NCBI GenBank assembly: GCA_945859605.1
Contig: OX243824.1
Span: 28,031,640-28,095,639, forward strand
Direction of reading: 5' to 3'
Source of the DNA: Lumbricus rubellus
Taxonomy: Eukaryota; Annelida; Clitellata; Crassiclitellata; Lumbricidae
Length of the DNA: 64,000 nucleotides
The notes beneath the pieces were generated by a model that was given only the letters and a program-made list of their open reading frames with translations, was not told where the DNA came from and made no database searches. Position numbers and translations under genes: made by a program. Of this stretch, positions 1 to 11,076 are shown one piece after another. Every line of letters begins with the position of its first letter. Position 1 is the first letter of the stretch.

Positions 1-4
1 AACA

Positions 5-1642
5 ATGTTACAAGACCCCCAACAAGTAAAGGAGAGATGGAGGGAATATGTAGAGGACCTCTATCAAACCAAAAACAGACCCGTGGGGTTAAACCAGGAG
101 ATGGAGGATGAAGAAACCGGACCAGAAATACTGAAAGAGGAAATAATAGCAGCTATCACGGAAATGAAAAACAACAAGGCGGAAGGAATCGATAACATAC
201 CAGTGGAAATATTAAAGGAATTGGGAGAAAAAGCAATGAACGAAATGATCCAAATCTGTCAGAAGATCTACAAAACTGGAATGTGGCCGGACGATTTTCT
301 GCAGACAATACTGATACCATTAAAGAAAAGGCGAATGCAGTAAGATGCGAAGAATACCGCACTATAAGCTTGCTGACCCATGCTTTGAAGGTGCTGCTAA
401 GGGTGCTGACAAGGAGACTGCAGGCAAAGGCGGAGGCAGACGGGTGTCTTGGGGACGATCAATTCGGATTCAGAAAGGGCAGAGGAACGAGAGACGCCAT
501 CGGAGCTTTGAGAATGCTGTCGGAAAGAAGTGTGGAAAACAACCAAGAAGTATAGCCTACATATGCTTTGTGGATTATGAGAAGGCGTTCGACAGGGTAG
601 ACTGGAGGAAGCTAATGACAATCCTGAGGAAGATGGGTGTGGACTGGAGAGATAGAAGGTTAATAGGAACCCTGTATATGGGACAGAGGATAAGAGTGAG
701 GATAGAAGGGGAAACTGTCGGAACCGGGGAAAATAGGAAGGGGTGTGAGACAGGGGTGTCCACTCTCACCCATACTATTCAATCTTTACATTGAAGAGCT
801 GATACGGGAAGCACTACAGGACACAGAAGAAGGAATAAAGGTTGGAGGAAAGATGATAAAGGCGCTAAGATTTGCGGACGACCAGGCAATGCTGGCAAGC
901 ACAGAAGAGAATCTACAACACATAACGGATGAACTAAATAGAACCAGCAAAGAATATGGGATGAAGATAAACATCAAAAAGACGAAGGTAATGAGAATAA
1001 GTAGATAAGCAAAAGGGGAAAAGAATATGAAAATAACAATAAATGGAGAAGAAGTGGAGCAAGTCACTGAATTTTGCTATCTCGGAAGCCTGATATCGGA
1101 AGATGCGAAGTGCCACAAAGAAATCAAGAAAAGGATAGCGATGGGGAAAGAAGCGTTCACGAAAAGGAAAGAGCTACTGAAAGGAGGAATGAGTCGAGAC
1201 ATCAAGAAAAGAATGGTCAAGGCACTGATCTGGAGCGTCACACTGTATGGAGCAGAGACCTGGACGATGAGAAAGGAGGATGTCAAACGAATAGAAGCGT
1301 TCGAGATGTGGATATGGAGAAGGATGGAAAGGGTCAGCTGGACAGAACATAAATCAAATGAAGAAGTACAGACTGAAGAAGGTGAAAGAGGAAAGATCCT
1401 TGATGAATACAATTCGAACAAGGCAGACGAACTGGATAGGTCATGTACTGAGCGGCAACTCCTTGCAAAGAGACATTGTAGAGGGCAAAATGGAGGGGAA
1501 GAGGGGAAGAGGAAGACCTAGGGAAAAGTTCTTGGACTGGATGATGGAGGATGGATATGGAAAACTCAAAGAAAAAGCACAACATCGAGAAGAGTGGCGT
1601 CGTTGGGCATCTGGACCTGCCGAGAGGCAGCTAACCTAAAGA
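5..1642 (+). mobile_element. Degenerate LINE ORF2, reverse transcriptase and C-terminal part
   Basis: This is the 3' half of a non-LTR retrotransposon ORF2. Reverse-transcriptase blocks appear in order: GIDNIPVEILKELG (frame 2), DDQFGFRKGRGTRDAI (frame 1), CFVDYEKAFDRVDW (frame 3), then RQGCPLSPILFNLYIEEL and the FADD catalytic box in LRFADDQAMLA (frame 1). The C-terminal YLGSLIS, LYGAETWTMRKEDVKR and [11 protein letters not shown] motifs follow, the last in frame 2. The coding line breaks near 330, 555, 745 and 1355, and a stop lies at about 1006, so the copy is dead. The endonuclease part would lie left of the window. It ends in a short GAAGAAGACATACATACATA tail, as in RTE-type elements that end in simple repeats. 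RTE-like assignment is from memory of the C-terminal motifs; the clade is uncertain. Confidence 0.9.
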
Positions 1643-1884
1643 AGAAGACATACATACATAGGCCTACATGATTTAGTTTAACTCTGTGAATCGCTTAGAT
1701 TGCCATCGCTAGGTTCTTGCAAGGCGCTAATTCAAAGTTAGACATGGCGCATATGCATATAAATACATTCATGCCTATATTTTATGAAAATATGTCTATT
1801 ATTATTCATATCTACATAATACAAGCAATGCCATAAACTGTTATGTAGAGGCTACAGTATACCTATGCCTTTCGGTGATTGCAG

Positions 1885-2794
1885 GAGTTTTCAATGTTGA
1901 CGATGACAAGTTGATATCTCAACATGATTTGGAACATGCTTTCGAATTGTGGAAGGTGAGTGTTAAATCTGCTGCGAATATCTTCACACACGATGACTTG
2001 AGTCGACAGAGGGCTACAATATGGGCTACAATATTATTTATTATTATAGTCAGTTCCTTGTGACGTAGTCTATAGTTCATTTTAAACGGTATTTAAGAAT
2101 CAGTGAAATTCCTATCGTTGACTTTTAGACCAGTGCACGGCGTGCACATAAATGCATAATGTCAAATGCCTGCAGAAAATAAATAACTAGACGCACAGCT
2201 TTCGTCTTTCATTTTCGAATTAAGCTACGTTGAATACAATAATAAATTATAATATTAGGCTATGTCGCTGAGATCTGTACGAATGAAACGCCAAGCATGC
2301 AGGCAAGCGAGAACAGGTAGCGGAGAAATGGAACAGCTGCAAAGTCTACTCAATCAATTATTCTATATTATGCGTCAATGATAGCCCGTGTTTTGCTGAT
2401 ATTATATCATCTGTTGTTTTGTTTTGAGCAGAAGTATCCTTGGGGTCTCGTCGGACCTGAATTAAGAGCGCACAGTGATAACTCACCAAATATGACCTAT
2501 GGCGTTTCTCCGGGAAAGCATGGCTACAGTTTGATACTTACTTCGGCGGCCTTTCTTCACCGTGAATATCTTCGGATGTTTGAGGAGAAGTGTGTATCGA
2601 AGATACGTGAAGACATAGATAGAAACAAAAACTGTGAGGATATTTTCATGAACTTCCTCGTCAAAGAGCATTGCAACTGTTCCGGAGTCTTCTATCAAAG
2701 TAATGTACACATTGCAGCGCCCATGAACGTCTCTTCAGGATCGTCACTGAGCAGCAGACCAAGCCACTACACGCATCGCACCAACTGTCTTTGA
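1885..2794 (+). pseudogene. EXTL2-like glycosyltransferase (GT64), copy A, last two exons, C-terminally truncated
   Basis: Two exons of an exostosin-family GT64 domain: 1885-1955 (acceptor gattgcag, donor gtgagt) and 2432-2794 (acceptor ttgagcag). The first carries the DxD-type metal/UDP-sugar site (VFNVDDDKLIS) and the second KYPWGLVGP and the catalytic-region motif NCEDIFMNFLV; in the family these transfer GlcNAc/GalNAc from UDP-sugars in the Golgi. Exon phases (1, then 0) match copy B, whose exons lie 13.2 kb downstream. The first exon (cytosolic tail, membrane anchor, start of the domain) is absent; a LINE lies immediately upstream, so it is beyond the window edge or lost. A TGA at 2792-2794 replaces the CGA (Arg) of copy B. 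The next in-frame stop, 2852-2854, coincides with copy B's stop, so copy A loses about 20 C-terminal residues. It may be a pseudogene or a slightly short active gene. Confidence 0.82.
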
Positions 2795-3100
2795 AACTAC
2801 TCTGCATTGTTCGCAAATTCTGTTACTTTATCACGAAGCAAATGCGTGTATTAAGATATAGTGCAGGTGCATAGAATAATTGCTACGTGCTGAACTCTAG
2901 AGCTTGAGTCTTGGGCTGAAATACTAAAGCGAATGCTTTAGGTTTGTTTTAAAGCTTGAAACACAAAAAATTAATTGTGTAACGGACGAGACGCTGTCAA
3001 TACTGTCGATTATTTTTTTTCAAATAGGCCTACACATCTGCTAAAAATGCAGCAACAGAGACATATAATATACAAAAATAATCGGCTTGATGTCGTGCTA
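2795..3100. other. 3' flank of EXTL2-like copy A
   Basis: Up to about 2851 the sequence still aligns with the final codons of copy B. Beyond that it is AT-rich with no gene seen; a hAT-type MITE begins at 3101. Confidence 0.5.
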
Positions 3101-3338
3101 CAGGGCTGTTTTAAAGAACTTTTTAGAGCTGCACAACCGCTTCTTTTCGTTCTTATCCTCCATGGTAAATTACTTCCAATCGGAGGACAATGACCATTTT
3201 TTGAAAGTTTTAACTGTACAGAAGTGCTTCTGCAGCTGCACAAAATTTGTGCAGCTGCAGAGGCACTTTTGTACAGTTGTCTTTAATCCATTTAGAACTG
3301 CGCATTTTGTGTACAACTACACGTTAAAAAAAGCCCTG
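3101..3338 (+). mobile_element. hAT-type MITE (family 1, full length)
   Basis: A 238-bp non-autonomous element with inverted ends CAGGGCTGTTTTAA and TTAAAAAAAGCCCTG. It is flanked by 8-bp target-site duplications, TCGTGCTA (3093-3100) and TCGTGTTA (3339-3346), differing at one base. The 8-bp duplication and CAGGG ends point to hAT transposase. The interior holds a long imperfect palindrome around CTGCAGCTGCACAAA (about 3220-3277). Relatives lie at 18179-18481 and 30164-30303. Confidence 0.85.
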
Positions 3339-3517
3339 TCGTGTTAGCAAAGACTCTAATATCTGTGGCGTTAGCCTATAACGGTCTGAAAACACCAGTC
3401 TTGTTAGATATGAACAAATGACCCAGTCGTGTATATAATGTGTTTGTGCTTCCGACGGGTTGTTGTTGTTTTTCATTGGTGAGGTAGAGCTTGGTGATAA
3501 CGGTTGCACTTCGGTTG

Positions 3518-3518
3518 C

Positions 3519-3576
<58 letters not shown>
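3518..3576. repeat. (TTG)n microsatellite
   Basis: About 19 uninterrupted TTG triplets. They create artificial poly-Val and poly-Gln reading frames that are not genes. Confidence 0.97.
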
Positions 3577-4562
3577 GAATGACGGTCAAGGTGAGTGTGT
3601 CGTGACCCCTCGCCCTTTGACCAAATTAGTCGTTGGAACTTGGAGATGCTCATCTGGTCTGCGTCCCGTCTCAGACACAGCCGGTGTCGCGCAACAGCCT
3701 CCCCCTACTATAATAGTACCCATCAGGACTCTGTTTCGAAACAGATTCTCCCACGGAGGATCTGCTTAGGAATAAATCCGCCCCCAGAGGTTATATTATT
3801 TCTGAAATAAACTTTCCGAGGAAGAGAATAATTTCTTATTTTCGGACACTGAAATAGTCTCCCCCGTTCAGCGTGAAATGGGCTATACACCATATCCTAT
3901 TTATTTACTGGCTTTGCGGCACTTCTGTAAGCGGGTGAAAGGCAGTGCAGAACTAGACACTTCCGGGGCCTGGGTGCCCAGTTTACGGGAACCCATGACC
4001 CCGTGGGCATTGAAACGTGGCTCAGGGCCCTTGACCCCAGCCCCAGGGCCCAGACCCGAAGAAGCCACTATAACCATCGTTAAATTGAACTTTGGTTGGG
4101 TTACCCTTTTCTAAATATTTTTGGCTAATTACCTTGGACTGATTGCCTTATTCTATTCACTTTGGTTTAATTGCCTATTACCTTGGCCTAACTACTTAGT
4201 GAACTTTTACCTGACATTGACCGTGCTCTATTCGTACCCATAGCAGCCGAATATTGGCTGTCATTACGGTACGTTGTTACTACTTTAGATGCCATGACTC
4301 ATTGGATGTGATTGAGCTGAAATCTAAACAATTCGCCACCATTTTATTTGTGTATTTAAAAATCTCTGCTTGCTATATATAGCATTCAATCAATCGACCA
4401 ACATTGGTTCGCCAGAAACTCGGCCACAGACTGTTCGCACTCTGCTATTGCCAGTCCCAAGCCTGGATAAAGGAGGAGGGCGACGCTAATCATCTTTGAT
4501 ATTTTGACAGTGTCGTTAAAAAGCAACAAGCCAATTGGTTCGCAACAATGTCACGTGCAGGC
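3577..4562. other. Intergenic, no gene seen
   Basis: Only short open frames without recognisable motifs. A GC-richer patch at about 3945-4060 contains several CCCAG/GGGCC palindromic bits and may be repeat-derived, but I do not recognise a family. Confidence 0.6.
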
Positions 4563-4868
4563 GAGATCTGCTGCGGCTTGAATGCGAGCTGGCATTAGTA
4601 AGCCTGTGATCTGTTGCGGCTTGAATGCGAGCTGGCATTAGTAAGCCTGTGATCTGCTGCGGCTTGAATGCGAGCTGGCATTAGTAAGCCTGTGATCTGC
4701 TGCGGCTTGAATGCGAGCTGGCATTAGTAAGCCTGTGATCTGCTGCGGCTTGAATGCGAGCTGGCATTAGTAAGCCTGTGATCTGCTGCGGCTTGAATGC
4801 GAGCTGGCATTAGTAAGCCTGTGATCTGCTGCGGCTTGAATGCGAGCTGGCATTAGTAAGCCTGTGAT
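4563..4868. repeat. 43-bp tandem repeat, about 7 copies
   Basis: Near-identical 43-bp units, each containing CTGCGGCTTGAATGCGAGCT and GGCATTAGTAAGCCTGTGAT. Very little divergence between units suggests recent expansion. Confidence 0.95.
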
Positions 4869-5245
4869 CAGCTCCAGACATTATGGACAGGTTTACCAAG
4901 TCGAACCAAGCGCCATTAATATTTATCAATATACCTCTGTAGATTTGATAGCATGTTGTTCAGTAGGCCTACATCGCATGCCGTCAAGCGCGAATAAGAG
5001 GCTCGACATACAGTAGTTTATGTGCTTTTTAGCTTCGATGTCTCTGCCTTTTTTATTACATTTCTTGATTATTGACTATTAAAGCTCAGCAGCTGCAGCT
5101 GTTCGAATAATTAATATTATTATTGTCTGAGGCATTGCAGGAGGGGGATGAATGAATTCAAGATGAAGATTAAGACGTGTGGGTGTCTCATTTAATGCAT
5201 GTTTTACTGGAAGAAAGTCTGGCAAGAATGTTGGTACAATGTAAG
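4869..5245. other. Intergenic, no gene seen
   Basis: AT-rich sequence with one TAGGCCTA octamer near 4963. No motif-bearing frame. Confidence 0.6.
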
Positions 5246-5335
5246 TTAAGTCTTCAAATATTAAGTCTTCAAATATTAAGTCTTCAAATATTAAGTCTTC
5301 AAATATTAAGTCTTCAAATATTAAGTCTTCAAAAT
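5246..5335. repeat. 15-bp tandem repeat, 6 copies
   Basis: Six copies of TTAAGTCTTCAAATA, the last slightly changed. The period is a multiple of three, so a short frame reads ILSLQ repeats; it has no other gene-like property. Confidence 0.95.
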
Positions 5336-6085
5336 ATCATATCGACTGATGTGAGGAATAGGATCGCTGAGCCGCTATAATATAGGCTATGATTCTGCAG
5401 AATTCATCAATCCTGCATGCTAGCCCCATTGCCATACGTGTGCCACACTGCTACATACATGTATACGTCAAGGCGCTTCAGTACCCGAGGAGTAGGAGTC
5501 GTAATAGTACGACAGCAGTGATCAGCAGAGTCGCCCTCCTAATTCGTCAAGGCTCGGGACTGGCACTTCCTATCACTAGAATGCGGACATGCCATGACGG
5601 AGTTCTAATAAAGAGCGGGTTCGTATTCCAACTGTAACAATAATAATTAGCCTATAGTTCGTAAACTTAGGACGTAGGCCAGTATATATACGACAGCGTA
5701 TAGCTTATAGCACCCAATAAAACGGTAGTTGATTGATTAATTAATTAGTTAAGCAGACATTGAGCCGAACAGGCTGCAACGCATCCAAAACTCCTTAATT
5801 AACTCATGTGGTGCTGCGCGTCCTACTATACGAACATCGTCGAACAAGTTACACCGTCCTACGCTATCAGCTGCATTGACTTTCTGTTCAGTAGCCTACA
5901 GGGTAAAATCCAAATTGGTATGTTTGACTTAAAAAGTCCTCAGCACCACCACACCACTCTACAAACGTTTATCAAGAAACGTGACTTCACTAATAACTCC
6001 ATACATTCCTCCGCGTATACCCTGGTTTTCGGAGATCTGTACACGATGCCGTTTTTCCTGGAGGTGAGTACACGATATATCAATA
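5336..6085. other. Intergenic, no gene seen
   Basis: Short frames only (up to about 100 codons), with no family motif and no convincing splice-site pairing. Confidence 0.55.
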
Positions 6086-6437
6086 GGCGCCCGCACACAG
6101 GGGCAAGAGGGGGAACTTGCCCCCTGGAAAATTGACACCTATTTTTTAAACTACTACTTTTGTGTTTTAAAAACTTTCTTCGCATTAAATGAACCTACTT
6201 TTAGGATCAGTTTTTTTAAAATATATTTTAAACGTAGCCTATTTCTTTTCATTAAGGAAACTATAACAATGAAAATGATGCACAAAATGAAATCCAGAAA
6301 TTTGCATTGAGAAACTTCGAAAATACCCATGTTCTAAATTTTCAGCTTTGGATATTTCAAGCTCGTGTTACTGAAATGGTTAACTGTGACCATCGTAAAA
6401 TTTTTGCCCCCTCCTGCAAAAATTTATGCGGGCGCCC
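6086..6437. mobile_element. Putative non-autonomous DNA transposon with GGCGCCCGCA inverted ends
   Basis: GGCGCCCGCA (6086-6095) is matched by its reverse complement TGCGGGCGCC (6427-6436), and each is followed inward by a G/C-rich block (GGGGCAAGAGGGGG against the complement of TTGCCCCCTCCTGC). The 350-bp interior is AT-rich and non-coding. No clear target-site duplication could be read. Confidence 0.55.
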
Positions 6438-6562
6438 ATGTATATTTCCTCGTATACCCTGGTGTACAGCCCTGCCACTCCATCTCAACAGTGAAGTGAA
6501 ATTCTTTACACCATTTGTAGGCGCGACAGCGACACTCATAATTATTGACTCTATATTGACAA

Positions 6563-7360
6563 GCCGGCCGCTTATTTCCAAAATGTACATGACAGCTGCA
6601 ACCAGCCAATCACATAGGGAATACAATGTGGAAGAGGCGAAGACCGTAGGGGGAGGAGGCTGCCGAGTATAATTTCTGACCATCCCTTTTTAAGCTATCA
6701 ACAACACGTGTTTGTCGGCTGGCTCTGACGATTTTAGACGAATTGCAATGTAAAACGTTTAAAATTTCTTACAAATGACCCTACGTATGGAGGACCATTT
6801 TGTACAGGTATACAATAATTGTGTCTCACTTTAGCGCTCTTTATCGTTAAATTTAAGCATGGCTATAATATAGAAGACCTAGGTGTCGTTCGCGTATAGG
6901 GTAAGGTTTCGCGTCGTGAGGGTCGGTTAGGGTTAGTGTTAGGGTTAGTGTCGTCATTAGATTCTTAAGATTTTTGCGTCGTGGGGGTCGGTTAGTGTTA
7001 GTGTCGTCATTAGATTCTTAAGATTTTTGCGTCGTGAGGGTCGGTTATGGTTAGTGTTAGCGTTAGTGTCGTCATTAGATTCTTAAGATTTTTGCGTCGT
7101 GAGGGTAGGTTAGGGTTAGTGTTAGGGTTAGTGTCGTCATTAGATTCTTAAGATTTTTGCGTTGGTTCTTTAGCAGTTGTTGGCGAAGCTAATAGCCTAC
7201 AGCTTCACCAATAACAGTTACTGCTAACATCAACTACTTTCTCCCCCCCCCCTATGGTATTCGCCTCTTCCACATTGTATTCCCCTATCATGATACGTAA
7301 TTGGCTGAAAACCCTACAGTTGCAGCTGCCATGTACATTTTGGAAATAAGCCAGACGGCC
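6563..7360. repeat. Inverted repeat arms of about 100 bp flanking a 600-bp centre
   Basis: The left arm 6563-6656 (contains CCAAAATGTACATGACAGCT and ACAATGTGGAAGAGGCGAAG) is repeated inverted at 7240-7360 (AGCTGCCATGTACATTTTGG, CGCCTCTTCCACATTGTATT). It looks like the ends of a decayed DNA element; a 65-bp tandem array lies in the centre. No transposase motif seen. Confidence 0.75.
6911..7158. repeat. 65-bp tandem repeat, 4 copies, rich in TTAGGG-like words
   Basis: Four units (one shortened to 53 bp) share GTCGTCATTAGATTCTTAAG. Each also has a stretch of GGTTAGGGTTAGTG, resembling the animal telomere hexamer mixed with GTTAGT. Confidence 0.92.
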
Positions 7361-8030
7361 TACCAATTTTTCAATGATGATAAAATATACATCCGAAGGA
7401 AACGCTTATAGTTCAGTTTCTGTAGCCTAACTGAATAGACTTTTCTTTTAACTATAATAGGCCTACCAGATTTAAATGAACTGATTTTTGTAAAGGATAT
7501 TATAATCACGACGTTGATTTCTTTGAATAAATCGTGCATATCTCAAGAAATATTTCTTAAATTAAATTTATCTGACCGAGGATCTTATGTCAGATTTAAT
7601 GCCATCTTTTAAGGACAGCAGGGTTCATATTTTTCATTCGAAACTTCTGCCTTAACAACAATAATATTGCTCTAATCCTGAACAACCAATGGTTCAAAAA
7701 TGGCCGCCAAAGTGTCTTCTTCTTCTTCTGCATCAATTCAAAGCATCCGACTTATAATAAAAGTCTTTCGTGAATGTTTACAATAATTTGATTATGTCTC
7801 GCATTAAAACCAATATTTCGACGCTGGTCGTTCTCAGCCACAGAACGAACGGTAATCGATATACGATATCAACCATAGACACGATAATATCAACGTACAG
7901 TTAGGCTATGGTACGGTAGGCTAGACTTTCGTCTTCTGCAGCCTGAAAAGCGATCAATGACACAGCTTAGATAGCAACGCCGTCTTGGAACTAGCCTACT
8001 GAAATGCCGTCATCATGTCCAAAACAATCA
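7361..8030. other. Intergenic, no gene seen
   Basis: AT-rich, with short frames only and no recognisable repeat boundary. Confidence 0.55.
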
Positions 8031-8308
8031 ATAATAGGGGTTTTAGAACAAAGATATGTCATCCCAAAAACATGTCCAGTGTTGTCCACAGCACAATGCC
8101 AATAATGTAATAATAGGGGTTTTAGAACAAAGATATGTCATCCCAAAAACATGTCCACAGCACAATGCCAATTGTAATAATAGGGGTTTTAGAACAAAGA
8201 TATGTCATCCCAAAAACATGTCCACAGCACAATGCCAATTGTAATAATAGGGGTTTTAGAACAAAGATATGTCATCCCAAAAACATGTCCACAGCACAAT
8301 GCCAATTG
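8031..8308. repeat. 67-bp tandem repeat, 4 copies
   Basis: Units share TTTTAGAACAAAGATATGTC, CATCCCAAAAACATGTCC and CACAGCACAATGCCAA. The first unit carries a few extra bases. Overlapping open frames arise only from the repetition. Confidence 0.95.
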
Positions 8309-8565
8309 TACGTGTAACGTTTCATGTGTATTTTTATTGTGCCCAACATTTTTTCTGAACAGGAAAGGATCATCACAATTGTTAATTCGGCCCTTTGCAA
8401 AAAAAGTGGGCCTGGGTGCTGCAGCACCCTTAACACCCACCTTATTGCGTGCCTGGTGTCCTACTGCGTATCGATCGCTATCTCTTATAGCGTGCGCGTC
8501 TGATATTTGTGTGCTACATTGAACTAGTAAACAGGTTTTTATATGCCTTTCAATAATATATAATA
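8309..8565. other. Spacer with a perfect palindrome
   Basis: Contains the 16-bp perfect palindrome GGGTGCTGCAGCACCC at 8414-8429, of the kind often seen near MITE ends. No matching partner end was found, so no element is called. Confidence 0.4.
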
Positions 8566-9748
8566 CAATATGGGTTTTAAAAAAAGACCTCCTAGATTTG
8601 TTGCAAATATCCTGGCCAGAAGTCAGAATTTCGAAATGAAATTTTGCAACCTTAACGACAATTGATATTTACATATGATGGCTAGATTTTATCAAAATGT
8701 TTCAAACAGAACAAAAGTTATATCACTTTTAATGAGGCCACCCGCCTTTTTTGACGATTCAAAAACGTCACGCAACAAAAAGTAATAAAATACGATTAAA
8801 TCGTAATAAAAAATTTATTAAGCCATATCTCAAATAACTGTTGTCAAATGAACTTGGTAGTGCTTCACAACTTGTGTTCAATGTGCCCACCACCAGAGCC
8901 AAAAGTTCTCTTGAGTCTCTTTGCAAAGTTCTTGATAGCCCCGCTGATGCGTTCCAAAGGCAAATCTTCCCATATCAACTCCAATGCGCTCTTCAATTCT
9001 CTTACCGCTCTTGGTTTGGTTGCAGATTGCGATATTTCTCAAGCATAGCTCTCCGCAATTGATTATCAATCCATCGGGTTCAAATCCGGAGATTTGGACC
9101 ATTGACTTTGTCATTGAAACCAGAAAAATCGACATTGAACCGATCTTCTTTCATTCGCTGCAAATCTCTTAAATCGCAGCTTAACTCATAATGTTTGCGC
9201 TCTCACTGTTTATCAGAGTAAATGTTGCTCAATGCTCATAGCCTTAGGCCTATAGGGCCTATCTCCAGGACCTTGCTCAAGAAGTGTCTGAATACACATT
9301 TTCTTTGTCATTGTCGTTTTCATTTTTTTAGAAATTTGAATTTCACTGCTTTAATAGCAAATTCCTTTTACCATCTGAGTGTCATCTCGCTAAGCGACTT
9401 CACAGTCGCGTGAAGCTACGCTGGTACCCTGTTTCTTTTAAAAATAGTAATTATAATATTGATCATCTGGCAATATGAAGGCTATTTGATAACAGTTATT
9501 TGAGATGAGACTTAATAAAGTCGTGTTTTTCTACTTTTTGCAATACGTTTTTGAGTCGTCAAAAAACCAGTGGGTGACCTCACCAAAAGTGATGTAACTT
9601 TTGTTCTGTTTAAAATATTTTATGAAATCTGGCCATCATGCTTAAATATGAATAATTTTGTTTAAGGCTGTGAAATTTCATTTTGGAATTCTTACTCTTG
9701 GCCAAGGTATTGGCAAAAAACCTAAGGGGTCATTTTTGGCGCGCCCTG
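8566..9748 (-). mobile_element. Tc1/mariner-type element with about 250-bp inverted ends
   Basis: The outer segments 8566-8835 and 9475-9748 are inverted copies of each other: ACAGAACAAAAGTTATATCA on the left answers TGATGTAACTTTTGTTCTGT on the right, and many other blocks match. The right end reads CGCGCCCTG followed by TA (9749-9750), and a TA (8564-8565) precedes the left end, as expected for TA-target Tc1/mariner elements. The interior holds the last part of a transposase on the minus strand. Confidence 0.8.
8865..9101 (-). pseudogene. Tc1/mariner transposase C-terminal remnant
   Basis: The minus strand reads WSKSPDLNPMD (the SPDLNP block around the second catalytic Asp of IS630/Tc1/mariner enzymes), then stops and a frame change. 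A final stretch follows: DLPLERISGAIKNFAKRL and GGGHIEHKL before a TGA at 8867-8865. GGHIEH-type endings are typical of mariner-like transposases. Only about 80 residues can be recognised, so the element could not mobilise itself. Confidence 0.85.
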
Positions 9749-9767
9749 TATAAGTGTATATAGGCCT

Positions 9768-11076
9768 ACTGTGCCCGGAAAAAACGACTCAATTTTGTAG
9801 ATAATAAAATAAATAGTAAATATTCACCAATTTTTACAATTCAAACGCCATTTTAATCCTGACATAGGCCTATTTGTCTAACAGAGATGGGAATGGTGTC
9901 ACGACAACTGGTTCACCGACAACTGGTTCAACCACAACTGGTTCACGGACAATTCGTTCACCGACAGCTGGTTCACGACAATTGGTAGGCTACGTGACAA
10001 TAATTATTATTGGCTCACCGGCAAATGGTGAATGGAAGTTGGATGAAGGTTCCTTATAGGTGAAATGAAAGCTGGATTGACAAAACTAACGCTTGAGAAA
10101 TGGAAGCCGGATTAATGATAAAGCGGTTGAGAAATGGAAGCTGAATGCATGTTGAAATACATGAATGAAAAGCATCATTCCAGCTACTATTTATCAAGCA
10201 TTCTGTTCAATAATCCAGCTTCTAATTAAGCTATAAAAATACCATTATCCAGTTTTCATTTCACGAGCGTTTTTTATCAATCCAGTTCCAATTTAAGCAG
10301 GAAAATTTTCATCAATATAGCTCCAGTTTAATCAAGAATATTTTAATCAATCCAGCTCTAGTTTGAGCAAGAATATTTTCATCAATCTAGCTCCAATAAT
10401 ATTGTCGTGTAACAGCTGTCGTGAACCGGCTGTCGGTGAACGAATTGTCCGTGAACCAGTTGTCGGGGAAACAGATGTCGTAGAACCCAATATCCTCCCA
10501 TGCATGCAGTAACATGTCGCTCACGGAGTTCTTCAATGTCTCTTAACCTTGTCTTGTACACGGTACACCTTCTCCTCCATCAGTCTCCAAATCTTATTAT
10601 CAGCGGCATTAAATTTTAAGCGGGCGGCAGTTTAGCGGCCAAAGATCAATAGGAATGAAATTCCGAGTCTGCTTACAGTGCTTAGTCAACAGTTCAACAG
10701 ATTGACGAACTCAATGAGCTGAAGCGTCATTTTGTTGAAATGTCTTGGCCATTGTTCCAAATATTTCCGGATATCAGGCACCACTTTAGAGCAGACAACC
10801 CCCTTGATATGCATTTATTTTCACTCCTGATCCTTTAAATAGATTTCCGTTTTAACAAGAGCCAATAAATCAACCGAAACCATGCATGATTGACATGCTA
10901 AATAAATATTGACGCAAATGACGTCATTATTGCAATAGGAACTTTTATATCCTCACCATTGTTAGACAAATATGTCAGGATTAAAATGGTGTTTGAATTA
11001 TAAAAATCGATGAATATTTACTATTTATTTTCATATTATTTTTTTACAAAATGGATACCTTTTCCCCGGACACAGT
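9768..11076. mobile_element. Large foldback element with concentric inverted repeats
   Basis: Outer arms 9768-9885 and 10950-11076 are inverted copies (left ATAGTAAATATTCACCAATT, right complement of AATCGATGAATATTTACTAT). The tips are ACTGTGCCCGG and CCGGACACAGT. Inside them lie arrays of a 15-bp unit (GACAACTGGTTCACC and variants): direct at 9900-9986, inverted at 10404-10485. Further inward a roughly 33-bp unit with AATCCAGCTCCAGTTT is repeated about four times on the right, with inverted relatives on the left (GGAAGCCGGATTAATGATAA). No coding capacity is seen. The architecture matches foldback-type DNA elements; the superfamily is unknown. Confidence 0.8.

Noticed and set aside
3324..3653. 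Minus-strand frame with a poly-Gln stretch
   Set aside because: Produced by the (TTG)n microsatellite; the flanks show no protein motif.
6911..7158. Interstitial telomere or chromosome-fusion relic
   Set aside because: TTAGGG words are mixed into a 65-bp unit containing unrelated sequence; not a pure hexamer array.
11066..11076. RAG/Transib recombination signal from the CACAGTG heptamer
   Set aside because: Only a 7-base match; no nonamer at the right spacing, no Transib-type target duplication and no transposase.
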